A DNA stretch of 64,000 nt from Sphingopyxis microcysteis (GTDB lineage: Bacteria; Pseudomonadota; Alphaproteobacteria; Sphingomonadales; Sphingomonadaceae): assembly GCF_012274265.1 (NCBI RefSeq), contig NZ_JAANYY010000003.1, positions 310,001 to 374,000 on the forward strand, in the 5' to 3' direction. Position numbers and translations under genes: made by a program. The notes beneath the pieces are model-generated. The model saw only the letters and a list, made by a program, of their open reading frames with translations. It had not been told where the DNA came from and made no database searches. Within the stretch, counting starts at the first letter, position 1. Each line of letters opens with the position of its first letter. Shown here piece after piece: positions 33,110 through 41,395 of the stretch.

Positions 33110-34087
33110 ATGCGCCTGCTGCTGACCGGATCATCAGGCTGGCTCGGGCGCTATCTTGCTCCGTTGCTCAGCCAGAGTGGGTATGAAGTTACTGGCATCG
33201 ATGTCGTTCCCGGCGCCCACACGCAGGTAATCGGCACCGTCGCCGACCGCGCGCTGATCGACCGGACGATGGGCGAGCATGGCATCGAAGCGATCATCCA
33301 CGGCGGTGCGCTGCACAAACCCGACATCGTCCGCTATCCGCGGCAAGCCTTTATCGACGTCAATGTGACCGGTACGCTGAACCTGATCGAAGCCGCGGTC
33401 GCAGCGGGCAATGATCGCTTCCTGTTCACCTCGACCACCTCGCTGATGGTACGCGCCGACGTCCGCGCGCGTGCGGGCGACGCGGGCGCGTGGTGGATGG
33501 ACGAGGATTTCGGTCCGCTGGAGCCGCGCAATATCTATGGCATCACCAAGCTCGCCGCCGAGCAGGCCTGCCGCCTTGTCCACCGGGAGCATGGTATCAA
33601 TGTCGCGATCCTGCGCACCGGCCGCTTCTTTCCCGAGGATGACGACACCCATGCAGTGCCGAGCGGACCTAACCTCAAGGCGAACGAATTGCTCCACCGC
33701 CGCCTGACGGTGCAAGATGCGGCGGCCGCGCATCTTGCCGCACTGGAAGCCGCGCCAACGATCGGCTGCGACACCTTCATCCTCTCTGCGCCGCCGCCGT
33801 TCGGGCGCGAGGACGCCGCCGAACTCGCCCGCGACGCGCCCGCGGTCATCGCGCGCTATTATCCCGACGCCCCCCGGCTTTATGCGCACGCGGGCTGGGT
33901 GCTCCCCGACCGGATCGAGCGCGTTTACGACCCGTCGCGCGCCGAACGTCGGTTCGGCTGGCGGGCGCGGACCGATTTTGGCAGCGTGCTGACGGCACTC
34001 GCCAAGGGGGGACCGCTGCCCATCGCACACGACCCGGCCTACACCTCCCCCATCGTCCGTCAGGAGCGCGAAGCATGTACGAGTTGA
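33110..34087 (+). CDS. NAD(P)-dependent epimerase/dehydratase
   Basis: A 325-residue extended SDR. LLLTGSSGWLGRYLAPLL is the GxxGxxG nucleotide site, INGG-like IIHGGALHKPD follows, and the active site is STTSLM plus YGITKLAAEQ (Tyr/Lys). It has an LRTGRFFPEDDD loop. Substrate unknown; sugar or nucleotide-sugar epimerisation is usual. AGAGGAGAA lies before the ATG. The 3' end overlaps the GST gene by 13 nt. Confidence 0.85.
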   Translation: MRLLLTGSSGWLGRYLAPLLSQSGYEVTGIDVVPGAHTQVIGTVADRALIDRTMGEHGIEAIIHGGALHKPDIVRYPRQAFIDVNVTGTLNLIEAAVAAGNDRFLFTSTTSLMVRADVRARAGDAGAWWMDEDFGPLEPRNIYGITKLAAEQACRLVHREHGINVAILRTGRFFPEDDDTHAVPSGPNLKANELLHRRLTVQDAAAAHLAALEAAPTIGCDTFILSAPPPFGREDAAELARDAPAVIARYYPDAPRLYAHAGWVLPDRIERVYDPSRAERRFGWRARTDFGSVLTALAKGGPLPIAHDPAYTSPIVRQEREACTS

Positions 34088-34755
34088 TCACCGCGAACCG
34101 CAATTATTCCAGCTGGTCGCTGCGTCCGTGGGTGCTGATGACCGCGCTCGGCATCGCGTTTCGCGACCGGGTGGAGCCGTTCACAAAGCCTGCCAATTAC
34201 GAGGATTTCCGCAGCTTCTCGCCGACCGGACAAGTGCCTGCGCTGCTCCACGAAGGGCGCACCGTATATGACTCGCTCGGCATCACCCTCTATCTCGCCG
34301 ACCGGCACGCGGGGGTGTGGCCGACCGACCCCGACGCGCGCGCCTGGGCACAATGCGCCACGGCCGAAATGCACAGCGGCTTTGCGGCGCTGCGTAACGA
34401 TTGCACGATGAACGTAGGGGTCCGCGTGACGCCCAAGCCGATGTCCGAGGCGCTTCAGGCCAATGTCGCGCGGATCCGCGAGCTGTTCGAGGAGGGGCTG
34501 ACGAAGTTTGGCGGTCCCTGGCTCGCCGGGCCGGATTTCACCGCGGCCGACGCCTTTTTTGCGCCGGTCGCGTTCCGTATCCGCACCTATGGCCTCGACG
34601 TCGGCGCCGGGCAGGCGTGGGTCGATCAGATTCTGGCGCACCCCGCGATGCTGGAATGGGAAAGGCAAGCGCTCGCCGAAAGCTGGCGCGAGGTGGGGCA
34701 TGAGGAAGAATTGCGCGCGTGCGGCGCGATTACCGCGGATTACCGGACGGGTTAG
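34075..34755 (+). CDS. Glutathione S-transferase family protein
   Basis: A 226-residue GST. The thioredoxin-like half has NYSSWSLRPWVLMTALGI and SPTGQVPALLHEGRTVYDSL (cis-Pro and the glutathione gamma-glutamyl site), and the helical half ends with WLAGPDFTAADAFFAP. The N-terminal Ser of NYSSWSLR is in the position of the catalytic residue in zeta/beta-like GSTs. It overlaps the epimerase gene by 13 nt, so they are co-expressed. Confidence 0.88.
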   Translation: MYELITANRNYSSWSLRPWVLMTALGIAFRDRVEPFTKPANYEDFRSFSPTGQVPALLHEGRTVYDSLGITLYLADRHAGVWPTDPDARAWAQCATAEMHSGFAALRNDCTMNVGVRVTPKPMSEALQANVARIRELFEEGLTKFGGPWLAGPDFTAADAFFAPVAFRIRTYGLDVGAGQAWVDQILAHPAMLEWERQALAESWREVGHEEELRACGAITADYRTG

Positions 34756-34760
34756 AAGCC

Positions 34761-34854
34761 CCGTCGCCCCCCGCGAAGGCGGGGGCCGCCAGCGGTTTAC
34801 GCGGCGAAGAGGTATCAGGCGGCCAGCGGCCCCCGCCTTCGCGGGGGGCGACGG
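34761..34854. repeat. Family D inverted repeat (CGCGAAGGCGGGGGCCGC type)
   Basis: CCGTCGCCCCCCGCGAAGGC and GCCTTCGCGGGGGGCGACGG flank GCCGCCAGCGG/CCGCTGGCGGC-like stems. It lies between the convergent GST and crtZ genes and abuts the crtZ stop codon. A related element is at 44825. Confidence 0.88.
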
Positions 34855-35373
34855 TCAATCCACCAGCGCCTCGCGCACGACCGCAATCCCGGCTTCGCGC
34901 TGCACCTTCAGCTCCGCCTTCAACTTCGCCGGATCGCGCGCAAAGACGAAACCAAAGCTGACCCCGCCCTCCTTACCGATCGTCGCATGGTGCAGCTTGT
35001 GCGCCTGCACCAGCCGCTTGGCATAGCCGCGCCGCGGCACCCAGCGGAAATAGCGCTGATGGACCAGCCCGTCGTGGACGACGGTATAGATGATGCCGTA
35101 AATCAGCACCCCCAGCCCGATCCACGTCCCCGGTTCCCAAGCATCGGCGCCCATGATCATCGGGCTGCCCACCGCGAACATCGAAATGCTCAGTGCTGCA
35201 CCGAACAGTCCAAAAAGATCGTTTTTCTCGAAGATCTTGTCATGCGGTTCGTGATGGTCGCGGTGCCAGGCCCAGCCAAAACCGTGCATGATATATTTGT
35301 GGGATGCCCACGCGATGAATTCCATGGCGACGACGGTGGCGAGGATGAGTGCGAGGATGGCTGGGAGCAACAT
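34855..35373 (-). CDS. crtZ: Beta-carotene hydroxylase, CrtZ type
   Basis: A 172-residue fatty-acid-hydroxylase superfamily protein with the four histidine clusters of CrtZ: HKYIMH, HRDHHEPH, HDGLVHQR and HKLHHA, which bind two irons. It has about four TM segments. It hydroxylates beta-rings at C3/C3', giving zeaxanthin in sphingomonad yellow pigments. Sphingomonads often carry CrtG as well for nostoxanthin, which is not in this window. Confidence 0.9.
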   Translation of the reverse strand: MLLPAILALILATVVAMEFIAWASHKYIMHGFGWAWHRDHHEPHDKIFEKNDLFGLFGAALSISMFAVGSPMIMGADAWEPGTWIGLGVLIYGIIYTVVHDGLVHQRYFRWVPRRGYAKRLVQAHKLHHATIGKEGGVSFGFVFARDPAKLKAELKVQREAGIAVVREALVD

Positions 35374-35437
35374 GGGATGAATATAGGCATGCCCAGCCGG
35401 TCACGCTACTCCGTTCCCTGTTCTCTCGCCTCTGCCT

Positions 35438-35513
35438 GTCATCCCGGCGAAGGCCGGGATCTCGCCCCCCCGTCTATCCGTGAGGGAGAGATCCCGGCCT
35501 TCGCCGGGATGAC
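35438..35513. repeat. Family C inverted repeat
   Basis: Arms GTCATCCCGGCGAAGGCCGG and CCGGCCTTCGCCGGGATGAC around GATCTC/GAGATC; it lies between divergent crtZ and leuC, so it cannot end both. No gene is visible elsewhere in 35374-35612. Confidence 0.88.
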
Positions 35514-35612
35514 GACAAAAGAGTGTCGGTCGGGGCGACGAGGGACGACCGAAAATTGCGTTTCTTATCGCCACCAGCTTGCAAAGTTGTGCCGCTGATC
35601 TAAGGCAACCGC

Positions 35613-37043
35613 ATGACTCGGCCCCGCACCCTGTATGAGAAAATCTGGGACGCTCATGTTGTCGAACAGCGCCCCGACGGTACCTGCCTGATCTTCATCG
35701 ACCGCCATCTCGTCCATGAAGTCACCAGCCCGCAGGCGTTTGCCGGGCTACGCGCCAGCGGGCGCACGGTGCGCCGCCCCGACCTGACGCTGGCGGTGCC
35801 GGACCACAATCTGCCGACCACCCCGCGCAAAGATGCCGCGGGCCAGCGCCTGCCCATCGCTGACGCCGAAAGCGCGGCGCAGCTTGCGGCGCTGGAAACC
35901 AACGCCCCCGCATTCGGCATCCGCTACATCGACGCGGTTGCGCCCGAACAGGGGATCGTCCATGTCGTCGGCCCCGAACAGGGGTTCTCGCTGCCCGGCA
36001 CAACGATCGTCTGCGGTGATAGTCACACCGCGTGCCACGGCGGCATCGGGGCGCTCGCCTTCGGCATCGGCACCAGCGAGGTCGAGCATGTGCTGGCGAC
36101 GCAAACCCTGCTGCTCCAGCCCGCGAAAACCATGGAAGTGCGCGTCGAGGGCGAAGTCGGCCCGGGCGTGACCGCCAAGGACATCATCCTCCACATCACC
36201 GGGGTCATCGGCGCTGCAGGCGGCACCGGTCATGTCATCGAATATACCGGCAGTGCGATCCGCGCGCTCAGCGTCGAGGGCCGCCTGACGGTCAGCAATA
36301 TGGCGATCGAGGGCGGCGCGCGCGCCGGGCTGATCGCGCCCGACGACGTGACCTTCGCCTATCTGAAGGGCCGGCCCTATGCACCGAAGGGCGCCGATTG
36401 GGACGCGGCGGTCGCCTATTGGACCAGCCTCGCGACCGATCTGGGCGCAACCTATGACAAGACCGTCGTCATCGATGCCGCCGACATCGCGCCCAGCGTC
36501 ACTTGGGGTACCAGCCCCGAAGACGTGGTGCCGATCACCGGCACCGTTCCCGCGCCCGACAGCTTCGCCGATCCGTCGAAGCAGGCGGCGGCGGCGAAAT
36601 CGCTCGCCTATATGGGCCTCGAGCCCGGCACCCGGATGCAGGATGTCGCGATCGAGAATATCTTTATCGGCAGCTGCACCAACAGCCGCATCGAGGATCT
36701 GCGCGCCGCCGCCGCCGTGCTGAAAGGGCGCCACAAGGCGGCGGGGGTCAAATGGGCGATCGTCGTCCCCGGATCGGGGCTGGTGAAGGCGCAGGCCGAG
36801 GCCGAGGGGCTCGATCGCATCTTCACCGACGCGGGGCTGGAGTGGCGCGAGCCCGGCTGTTCTGCCTGTCTCGGCATGAACCCCGACAAGGTGCCCGCGG
36901 GCGAACGCTGCGCCAGCACCAGCAACCGAAATTTCGTTGGTCGCCAGGGTCCGGGCAGCCGCACCCATCTGGTATCGCCCGCAATGGCGGCGGCGGCGGC
37001 GGTCACCGGGCGGCTCACCGACGTGCGCGAACTGATCGACTGA
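35613..37043 (+). CDS. leuC: 3-isopropylmalate dehydratase, large subunit
   Basis: A 476-residue aconitase-superfamily subunit. [4Fe-4S] ligands are in [13 protein letters not shown] and [11 protein letters not shown], with [10 protein letters not shown] and [17 protein letters not shown] as conserved segments. With LeuD it isomerises isopropylmalate in leucine synthesis. The weak AAGG site lies just upstream of ATG. leuD does not follow directly: an MBL-fold gene sits between. Confidence 0.94.
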   Translation: MTRPRTLYEKIWDAHVVEQRPDGTCLIFIDRHLVHEVTSPQAFAGLRASGRTVRRPDLTLAVPDHNLPTTPRKDAAGQRLPIADAESAAQLAALETNAPAFGIRYIDAVAPEQGIVHVVGPEQGFSLPGTTIVCGDSHTACHGGIGALAFGIGTSEVEHVLATQTLLLQPAKTMEVRVEGEVGPGVTAKDIILHITGVIGAAGGTGHVIEYTGSAIRALSVEGRLTVSNMAIEGGARAGLIAPDDVTFAYLKGRPYAPKGADWDAAVAYWTSLATDLGATYDKTVVIDAADIAPSVTWGTSPEDVVPITGTVPAPDSFADPSKQAAAAKSLAYMGLEPGTRMQDVAIENIFIGSCTNSRIEDLRAAAAVLKGRHKAAGVKWAIVVPGSGLVKAQAEAEGLDRIFTDAGLEWREPGCSACLGMNPDKVPAGERCASTSNRNFVGRQGPGSRTHLVSPAMAAAAAVTGRLTDVRELID

Positions 37044-37068
37044 ACGTGAAAAGAAGGAGCGGATTGGC

Positions 37069-37917
37069 ATGATCTGGAAAGCGATTGCATCGGCCGCAGC
37101 GGCATTGGCGCTGGCGACGCCCGCCCTGGCGCAGGACAAGCCCGCCGCTGCGAAGGTGAGCCTGACCCGGCTCGATTGCGGCACGGTGCGCGTCAACCGG
37201 CTCAATGCCTTCTCGGACACCCAAGCCTATCCAGGGCAAAGCCGCGACCTGACCGTCGGCTGCTACCTGATCCGCCACGGCGATCAGCTGATGCTATGGG
37301 ATCTGGGCCTGCCTTCGGCGCTGAAGGGCGCGGCGTTCACCGCGACGGGCGACATGTCGGCGTCAGTTAACCACACCCTCGTCGAACAGCTGGCCGAACT
37401 TGGCATCACGCCGGGCGACATCGACGTCGTCGGTATCAGCCATTTCCATTTCGACCATATCGCCCAGCTTCCCGATTTCCCCGGCGCAAAGCTATACATC
37501 GGCAAGCACGATTGGGATTTGCTTACCCAGAACCCACCACCCGCATTTGTCAATCCGACCCCTTTCACGCACTGGATCAGCGGTGGCGGCAAGGTCGAGC
37601 CGGTGGCGCGCGATCAGGACATTTTTGGTGACGGCAGCGTCGTGATGCTCGACATGCCCGGCCATACTCCGGGTCACCACAGCTTGCTGGTAAAACTGGC
37701 GGGAATGGGGCCGGTGCTGCTCACGGGCGATCAGGCGCATTTTCAGGAAAATTACGACAGCGAAGGCGTGCCGACCTTTAACACCAACCGCGCCGACACG
37801 TTGGCGTCGTTCGACCGCTTCAAGGCGCTTGCCAAAAATCTGAAGGCAACGGTGATCATCCAGCACGAACCGCGCGATGTCGGCAAGCTGCCCGTTTTCC
37901 CCAAGGCCGCCGAATAG
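37069..37917 (+). CDS. Secreted metallo-beta-lactamase-fold hydrolase (lactonase-like)
   Basis: A 282-residue MBL protein with signal peptide ending ATPALAQ. Zinc ligands are in [13 protein letters not shown] (HxHxDH), [12 protein letters not shown] and [11 protein letters not shown]; the layout resembles AHL lactonases (AttM/AiiA) and related periplasmic hydrolases. AAGAAGGAGCG lies upstream of the ATG. It sits between leuC and leuD, spaced by 25 nt and 1 nt, so it is expressed with leucine genes. Substrate unknown; quorum quenching is possible but unproven. Confidence 0.88.
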   Translation: MIWKAIASAAAALALATPALAQDKPAAAKVSLTRLDCGTVRVNRLNAFSDTQAYPGQSRDLTVGCYLIRHGDQLMLWDLGLPSALKGAAFTATGDMSASVNHTLVEQLAELGITPGDIDVVGISHFHFDHIAQLPDFPGAKLYIGKHDWDLLTQNPPPAFVNPTPFTHWISGGGKVEPVARDQDIFGDGSVVMLDMPGHTPGHHSLLVKLAGMGPVLLTGDQAHFQENYDSEGVPTFNTNRADTLASFDRFKALAKNLKATVIIQHEPRDVGKLPVFPKAAE

Positions 37918-37918
37918 C

Positions 37919-38512
37919 ATGGCCCCGATCGAAAAAGTCGAGGGCCGCGCGATCCCGTTCGGGCTGAAGAATGTCGATACCGACGTCATCATTCCGGCCA
38001 AATGGCTGAAAACGATCAGCCGCGAAGGGCTGGGCCGGGGCGCGTTCGAGACGCTGCGCGCCGACCCCGACAATCTGTTCGACAACCCCGAATTTGCGGG
38101 CGCGCCGATCCTGATCGCGGGCGACAATTTCGGTTGCGGGTCGAGCCGCGAACATGCCGCCTGGGCGCTCGGCGACCTTGGCATCCGCGTTGTGATCGCG
38201 CCGAGCTATTCGGACATTTTTTCGGGCAATGCGGTCAAGAACGGCATCCTGCCCGTGGTGCTGCCGCAAACGGCGATCGACCGGTTGATGGAGGTAGCGG
38301 CGACCGATCCGATCCATGTCGATCTCGACACCCAGACGGTGACGACGCCGTTTCAGGACCGCTTCCGCTTCGACATCGACCCGTTCCGCAAGATGTGCCT
38401 GCTGAATGGGCTCGATGAGATTTCACTGACCGAAAAAAGCGAAACGGCGATCGCCGCACATGAGAAAAAAATGGCGACGGACCAGCCCTGGCTGATCCCC
38501 GCGACACCATGA
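37919..38512 (+). CDS. leuD: 3-isopropylmalate dehydratase, small subunit
   Basis: A 197-residue swivelling-domain subunit. [20 protein letters not shown] and [20 protein letters not shown] are LeuD/aconitase C-terminal signatures, and the C-terminus ends WLIPATP. It starts 1 nt after the stop of the MBL gene. It forms the active isomerase with LeuC. Confidence 0.93.
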   Translation: MAPIEKVEGRAIPFGLKNVDTDVIIPAKWLKTISREGLGRGAFETLRADPDNLFDNPEFAGAPILIAGDNFGCGSSREHAAWALGDLGIRVVIAPSYSDIFSGNAVKNGILPVVLPQTAIDRLMEVAATDPIHVDLDTQTVTTPFQDRFRFDIDPFRKMCLLNGLDEISLTEKSETAIAAHEKKMATDQPWLIPATP

Positions 38513-38522
38513 GGAGAAGATG

Positions 38523-39518
38523 ATGAAGGCTCTCTTGTCGACCGCCACCGGCGGCCCCGAAACGCTGGCGCTCGGCGAACTGCCGCGGCCGACCGCAGGC
38601 GCCGGCCAGATCGTCATCGACGTCAAGGCCTGCGCGGTCAATTTCCCCGACACTTTGATCATCGAGGATAAATATCAGTTCAAACCTGCGCGCCCCTTCG
38701 CGCCCGGCGGTGAGGTTGCGGGCCTGGTGGCCGAAATCGGCGAAGGCGTGACCGGGTTCAAGGTCGGCGACCGCGTCATCGCGGGCTGCGGCAATGGCGG
38801 CATGGCCGAAGCCGTCGCGGTCGGTGTCCACAATGTCTATCACCTGCCCGAAGGCCATGACTTCGCCGAGGGCGCCTCGCTGCTGATGACCTATGGCACC
38901 AGCATCCACGCGCTGGTCGATCGCGGCCACATCCAGGAAGGCGACACTTTGCTCGTGCTTGGCGCATCGGGCGGCGTCGGCATCGCGGCAGTCGAGCTGG
39001 GCAAGGCGTTCGGCGCGCGCGTCGTCGCGGGCGTGTCGAGCGAAGAAAAGGCCGAAATCGCGCGGCAGGCGGGCGCCGATGAGGTCGTCATCTACGGCCG
39101 TCAGCCGTTCGACAAGGACCAGTCGAAGGAGCTCGCGAACAAGTTCAAGGAAGCCGTCGGACCGGGCGGCGCCAATGTCATCTATGATGCCGTCGGCGGC
39201 GACTATGCCGAACCCGCGCTGCGTTCGATCGCGTGGGAAGGCCGTTATCTTGTCGTCGGCTTCCCCGCCGGCATTCCGCGCCTGCCGCTCAACCTGACGC
39301 TGCTCAAAAGCTGCGACGTCGCCGGGGTGTTCTGGGGCGCCTTTGTCGCGCGCGAGCCCGAACGCAACCGCGCGCATGTCGCGCGCCTGTTCCAGCTGTG
39401 GGAACAGGGCAAGATCAAGCCGCGCGTGACCGGCACCTATCCCCTCGCCGACGGCGGCCAGGCGATTGCCAAGCTCGGCGACCGCAGCGCGGTCGGCAAG
39501 CTGGTCATCACGATCTGA
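38523..39518 (+). CDS. NADPH:quinone reductase-like MDR oxidoreductase
   Basis: A 331-residue medium-chain reductase without zinc ligands. KACAVNFPDTLIIEDKYQFK, PFAPGGEVAGLVAEIGEGV and the nucleotide site LVLGASGGVGIAAVELGKAF fit quinone oxidoreductases (QorA/NADPH-quinone group). GAGGAG stands upstream; the two adjacent ATGs (38520, 38523) are both possible. It follows leuD by 10 nt and overlaps the DUF167 gene by 4 nt. Confidence 0.85.
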   Translation: MKALLSTATGGPETLALGELPRPTAGAGQIVIDVKACAVNFPDTLIIEDKYQFKPARPFAPGGEVAGLVAEIGEGVTGFKVGDRVIAGCGNGGMAEAVAVGVHNVYHLPEGHDFAEGASLLMTYGTSIHALVDRGHIQEGDTLLVLGASGGVGIAAVELGKAFGARVVAGVSSEEKAEIARQAGADEVVIYGRQPFDKDQSKELANKFKEAVGPGGANVIYDAVGGDYAEPALRSIAWEGRYLVVGFPAGIPRLPLNLTLLKSCDVAGVFWGAFVAREPERNRAHVARLFQLWEQGKIKPRVTGTYPLADGGQAIAKLGDRSAVGKLVITI

Positions 39519-39796
39519 AATATCGGCCCGATCCCGCGCTGACGGCGGCGCTGCGCGCTCTCGCGGCGCCGACGGGACGGCTGGAGGTGCGAGTGACGCC
39601 GGGCGCCGGACGCGACGACGTGACGATCGACGGACCCACCGTTCGCCTGCGCGTCACGGCACCCCCTGCCGACGGTGCCGCGAACGAGGCGGTCATCGGC
39701 CTGCTCGCTGCGGCGCTCGGCCGCCCGCGCCGCGACCTGACCCTGCTGCGCGGGGCGACGGCACGGATCAAACTGATCGCTATCGCGCCTGATTGA
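39515..39796 (+). CDS. DUF167 (YggU) family protein, unusual start
   Basis: The DUF167 core is clear: LEVRVTPGAGRDDVTI, LRVTAPPADGAANEAVIGLL and LTLLRGATARIKLIA. No ATG, GTG or TTG precedes the core in frame; CTG 39515, overlapping the preceding stop as CTGA, would give 93 residues, while GTG 39587 would give 69 and trim the first strand. The family is small, conserved and of unknown function. Start choice is therefore tentative. Confidence 0.7.
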   Translation: MKYRPDPALTAALRALAAPTGRLEVRVTPGAGRDDVTIDGPTVRLRVTAPPADGAANEAVIGLLAAALGRPRRDLTLLRGATARIKLIAIAPD

Positions 39797-39871
39797 TCGG
39801 GGCGAATTAACGGTTTCGCAGGGGCTGTGCCCTATGACTGACCACAGGACTATCTTGGTCAGGGTACAACC

Positions 39872-40159
39872 ATGGCGACTCGCCGCGTAAAGGCTGACGA
39901 AAGTAACGCGAGCATCGCGAATATTTCGCGCACCCGCCGCGCGCAGCTGGTCGCCGAGTTCGAGGGCGAACTGGGCATCGATTACAAGGCCCGCGCCAAG
40001 GCGGCCGAGGCCGAACGCCGCTGGCAAGCCCGCAAGACCTTCATCGTCTGGACGATCGCGCTGATCTTTTTCAGCATCGCGTGCCAGAAACTGTGGATCA
40101 TGGGTCAGGACGTCGACCGGCCCTTCTCGGACGTCAACCTGTTCGATAGCTGGTTCTAG
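39872..40159 (+). CDS. Hypothetical protein with one TM segment
   Basis: A 95-residue protein: a charged, helical N-terminal half (ASIANISRTRRAQLVAEFEG, then ARAKAAEAERRWQARK) followed by one TM helix (TFIVWTIALIFFSIACQKL) and an acidic end. Probably inner-membrane with a cytoplasmic N-terminus. No family recognised. ATG preceded by GGGTACAACC. Confidence 0.6.
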   Translation: MATRRVKADESNASIANISRTRRAQLVAEFEGELGIDYKARAKAAEAERRWQARKTFIVWTIALIFFSIACQKLWIMGQDVDRPFSDVNLFDSWF

Positions 40160-40164
40160 ACTGC

Positions 40165-40183
40165 GTTACCAAATTTTGGTAAC
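40165..40183. promoter_or_regulatory. Near-perfect palindromic operator of ParDE
   Basis: GTTACCAAATTTTGGTAAC has two perfect 9-bp arms around a single T and ends 8 nt before the ParD ATG. ParD dimers typically bind such sites, so this is a strong candidate for autoregulation. Confidence 0.75.
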
Positions 40184-40191
40184 CTCAGGCC

Positions 40192-40443
40192 ATGGCAATC
40201 AAGAACACCTCGGTCGCCTTGGGCGAACCCTTCATCCAATTCGCCAAGCGTAAGGTCGAATCGGGCGAGTTCGCGACGACGAGCGAAGTCGTCCGCGAAG
40301 CGATGCGGCGTTATATTGCCTATGATGATCGGGTAGAGGCGCTTCGGCGCGAAATTCAAAAAGGCATCGATAGCGGCCCTCCGCAGCCATTCGACTGGGA
40401 TGAATTCATGGAGCGAAAGTTCGGCCCCGAAAACGATGCGTAG
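40192..40443 (+). CDS. parD: ParD-family antitoxin
   Basis: An 83-residue ribbon-helix-helix antitoxin. NTSVALGEPFIQFAKRKVES forms the RHH, then TTSEVVREAMRRYIAYDDRV and a C-terminal tail (PFDWDEFMERKFGPENDA). It neutralises ParE and represses the operon at the palindrome directly upstream. Its stop overlaps the toxin start by 8 nt. Confidence 0.88.
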   Translation: MAIKNTSVALGEPFIQFAKRKVESGEFATTSEVVREAMRRYIAYDDRVEALRREIQKGIDSGPPQPFDWDEFMERKFGPENDA

Positions 40444-40735
40444 CATCGTCATCCGCCCCGAGGCCGCGGCAGATATCGAAGACGCCGCCGATTACACTAC
40501 CGAACAATGGGGCCGCGATCAGGCCCGTCGCTATATTGGCGATATTCGCAAGGCGATCGAACGTCTCACCATCGACGGCCTGCGCTATCCGGAAGAAACA
40601 GCAGCCTATCCGGGTTTACGACGAATGCGCAGCGGGCATCACCTCATCTTCTTCCTGATCGACGACGACAAAGTCGACGTCGTTCGCGTGATGCACGAGC
40701 GCCGCGATGCCGTCAGGCATTTGACAGATCAATGA
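40436..40735 (+). CDS. parE: ParE-family toxin
   Basis: A 99-residue toxin: IVIRPEAAADIEDAADYTTE, then QWGRDQARRYIGDIRKAIER and LRRMRSGHHLIFFLIDDDKV, VVRVMHERRD. The fold and motif order match ParE gyrase poisons. ATG 40436 gives an 8-nt overlap with parD. The symbol follows the TA family, not the topoisomerase IV subunit of the same name. Confidence 0.88.
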   Translation: MRSIVIRPEAAADIEDAADYTTEQWGRDQARRYIGDIRKAIERLTIDGLRYPEETAAYPGLRRMRSGHHLIFFLIDDDKVDVVRVMHERRDAVRHLTDQ

Positions 40736-40765
40736 ATTGCAGATCCAGCAGCTGGGGCGCGTTGA

Positions 40766-41395
40766 CTACCCGGGCGATCGAGAGTCGGTGGACCACGTCA
40801 CTTTCTGTTTTTCGCCCTCAACGTCGAAAACAACGATGTTTTTACAAAACCTTGCTTCCAACCAAGGATTATGACCACAAGTGTAGGCGATTAGACGGTG
40901 ATCGGAGGTCAACACAGCAGATGCCCTATAGGGACTCTTCTTCTTTCTTGTTGAATAGTATAATAATTCCCGCGAGCTATACTCAACAGCCCGATAGTGA
41001 AGCTCCAAAAAATCAAGAATCTTCTGTTCCGATGTCCTAGGGTCTAATGCCACAACAAGATTGTTGGTAAAATCTGCGACAGGACAATCGGTTCCGTTCC
41101 AAAAAACCAACCAGGAACTGCGCGCTTTCCCAATAATCTTGTAGCGGTCGAGAAACCGTTCAACGCCAGCGAGCTGTATCGTCAAACCGTTCTCATTGAC
41201 CCCATGATCGCGCAAATGATCAGCGGCCGCGCATAGAATATCTGACTTATCAGCCCCTGCTCTGGCAGCGACAAAAAACATACGCTCTGCACGGCGACTG
41301 TCTTTCGGATGAACGGCAAATGGCGCAGTCTCGAAAGCGAAGCCTCCCTTTAGAAGACGTCGCCATTCTTCGTCGGCAGTTTCCGGTTGCCTCAA
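40766..41395 (-). CDS. Orphan protein, AT-richer, at the 3' end of sdhA
   Basis: A reading frame of up to 209 residues starting at TTG 41395, overlapping the sdhA stop (TTGA), or 171 residues from ATG 41281. Content: [60 protein letters not shown] and [21 protein letters not shown] do not recognise a family. Base composition is clearly more AT-rich than sdhA and parDE, suggesting transfer. It stands where sdhB is expected and runs antiparallel to the TA pair. Confidence 0.6.
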   Translation of the reverse strand: MRQPETADEEWRRLLKGGFAFETAPFAVHPKDSRRAERMFFVAARAGADKSDILCAAADHLRDHGVNENGLTIQLAGVERFLDRYKIIGKARSSWLVFWNGTDCPVADFTNNLVVALDPRTSEQKILDFLELHYRAVEYSSRELLYYSTRKKKSPYRASAVLTSDHRLIAYTCGHNPWLEARFCKNIVVFDVEGEKQKVTWSTDSRSPG

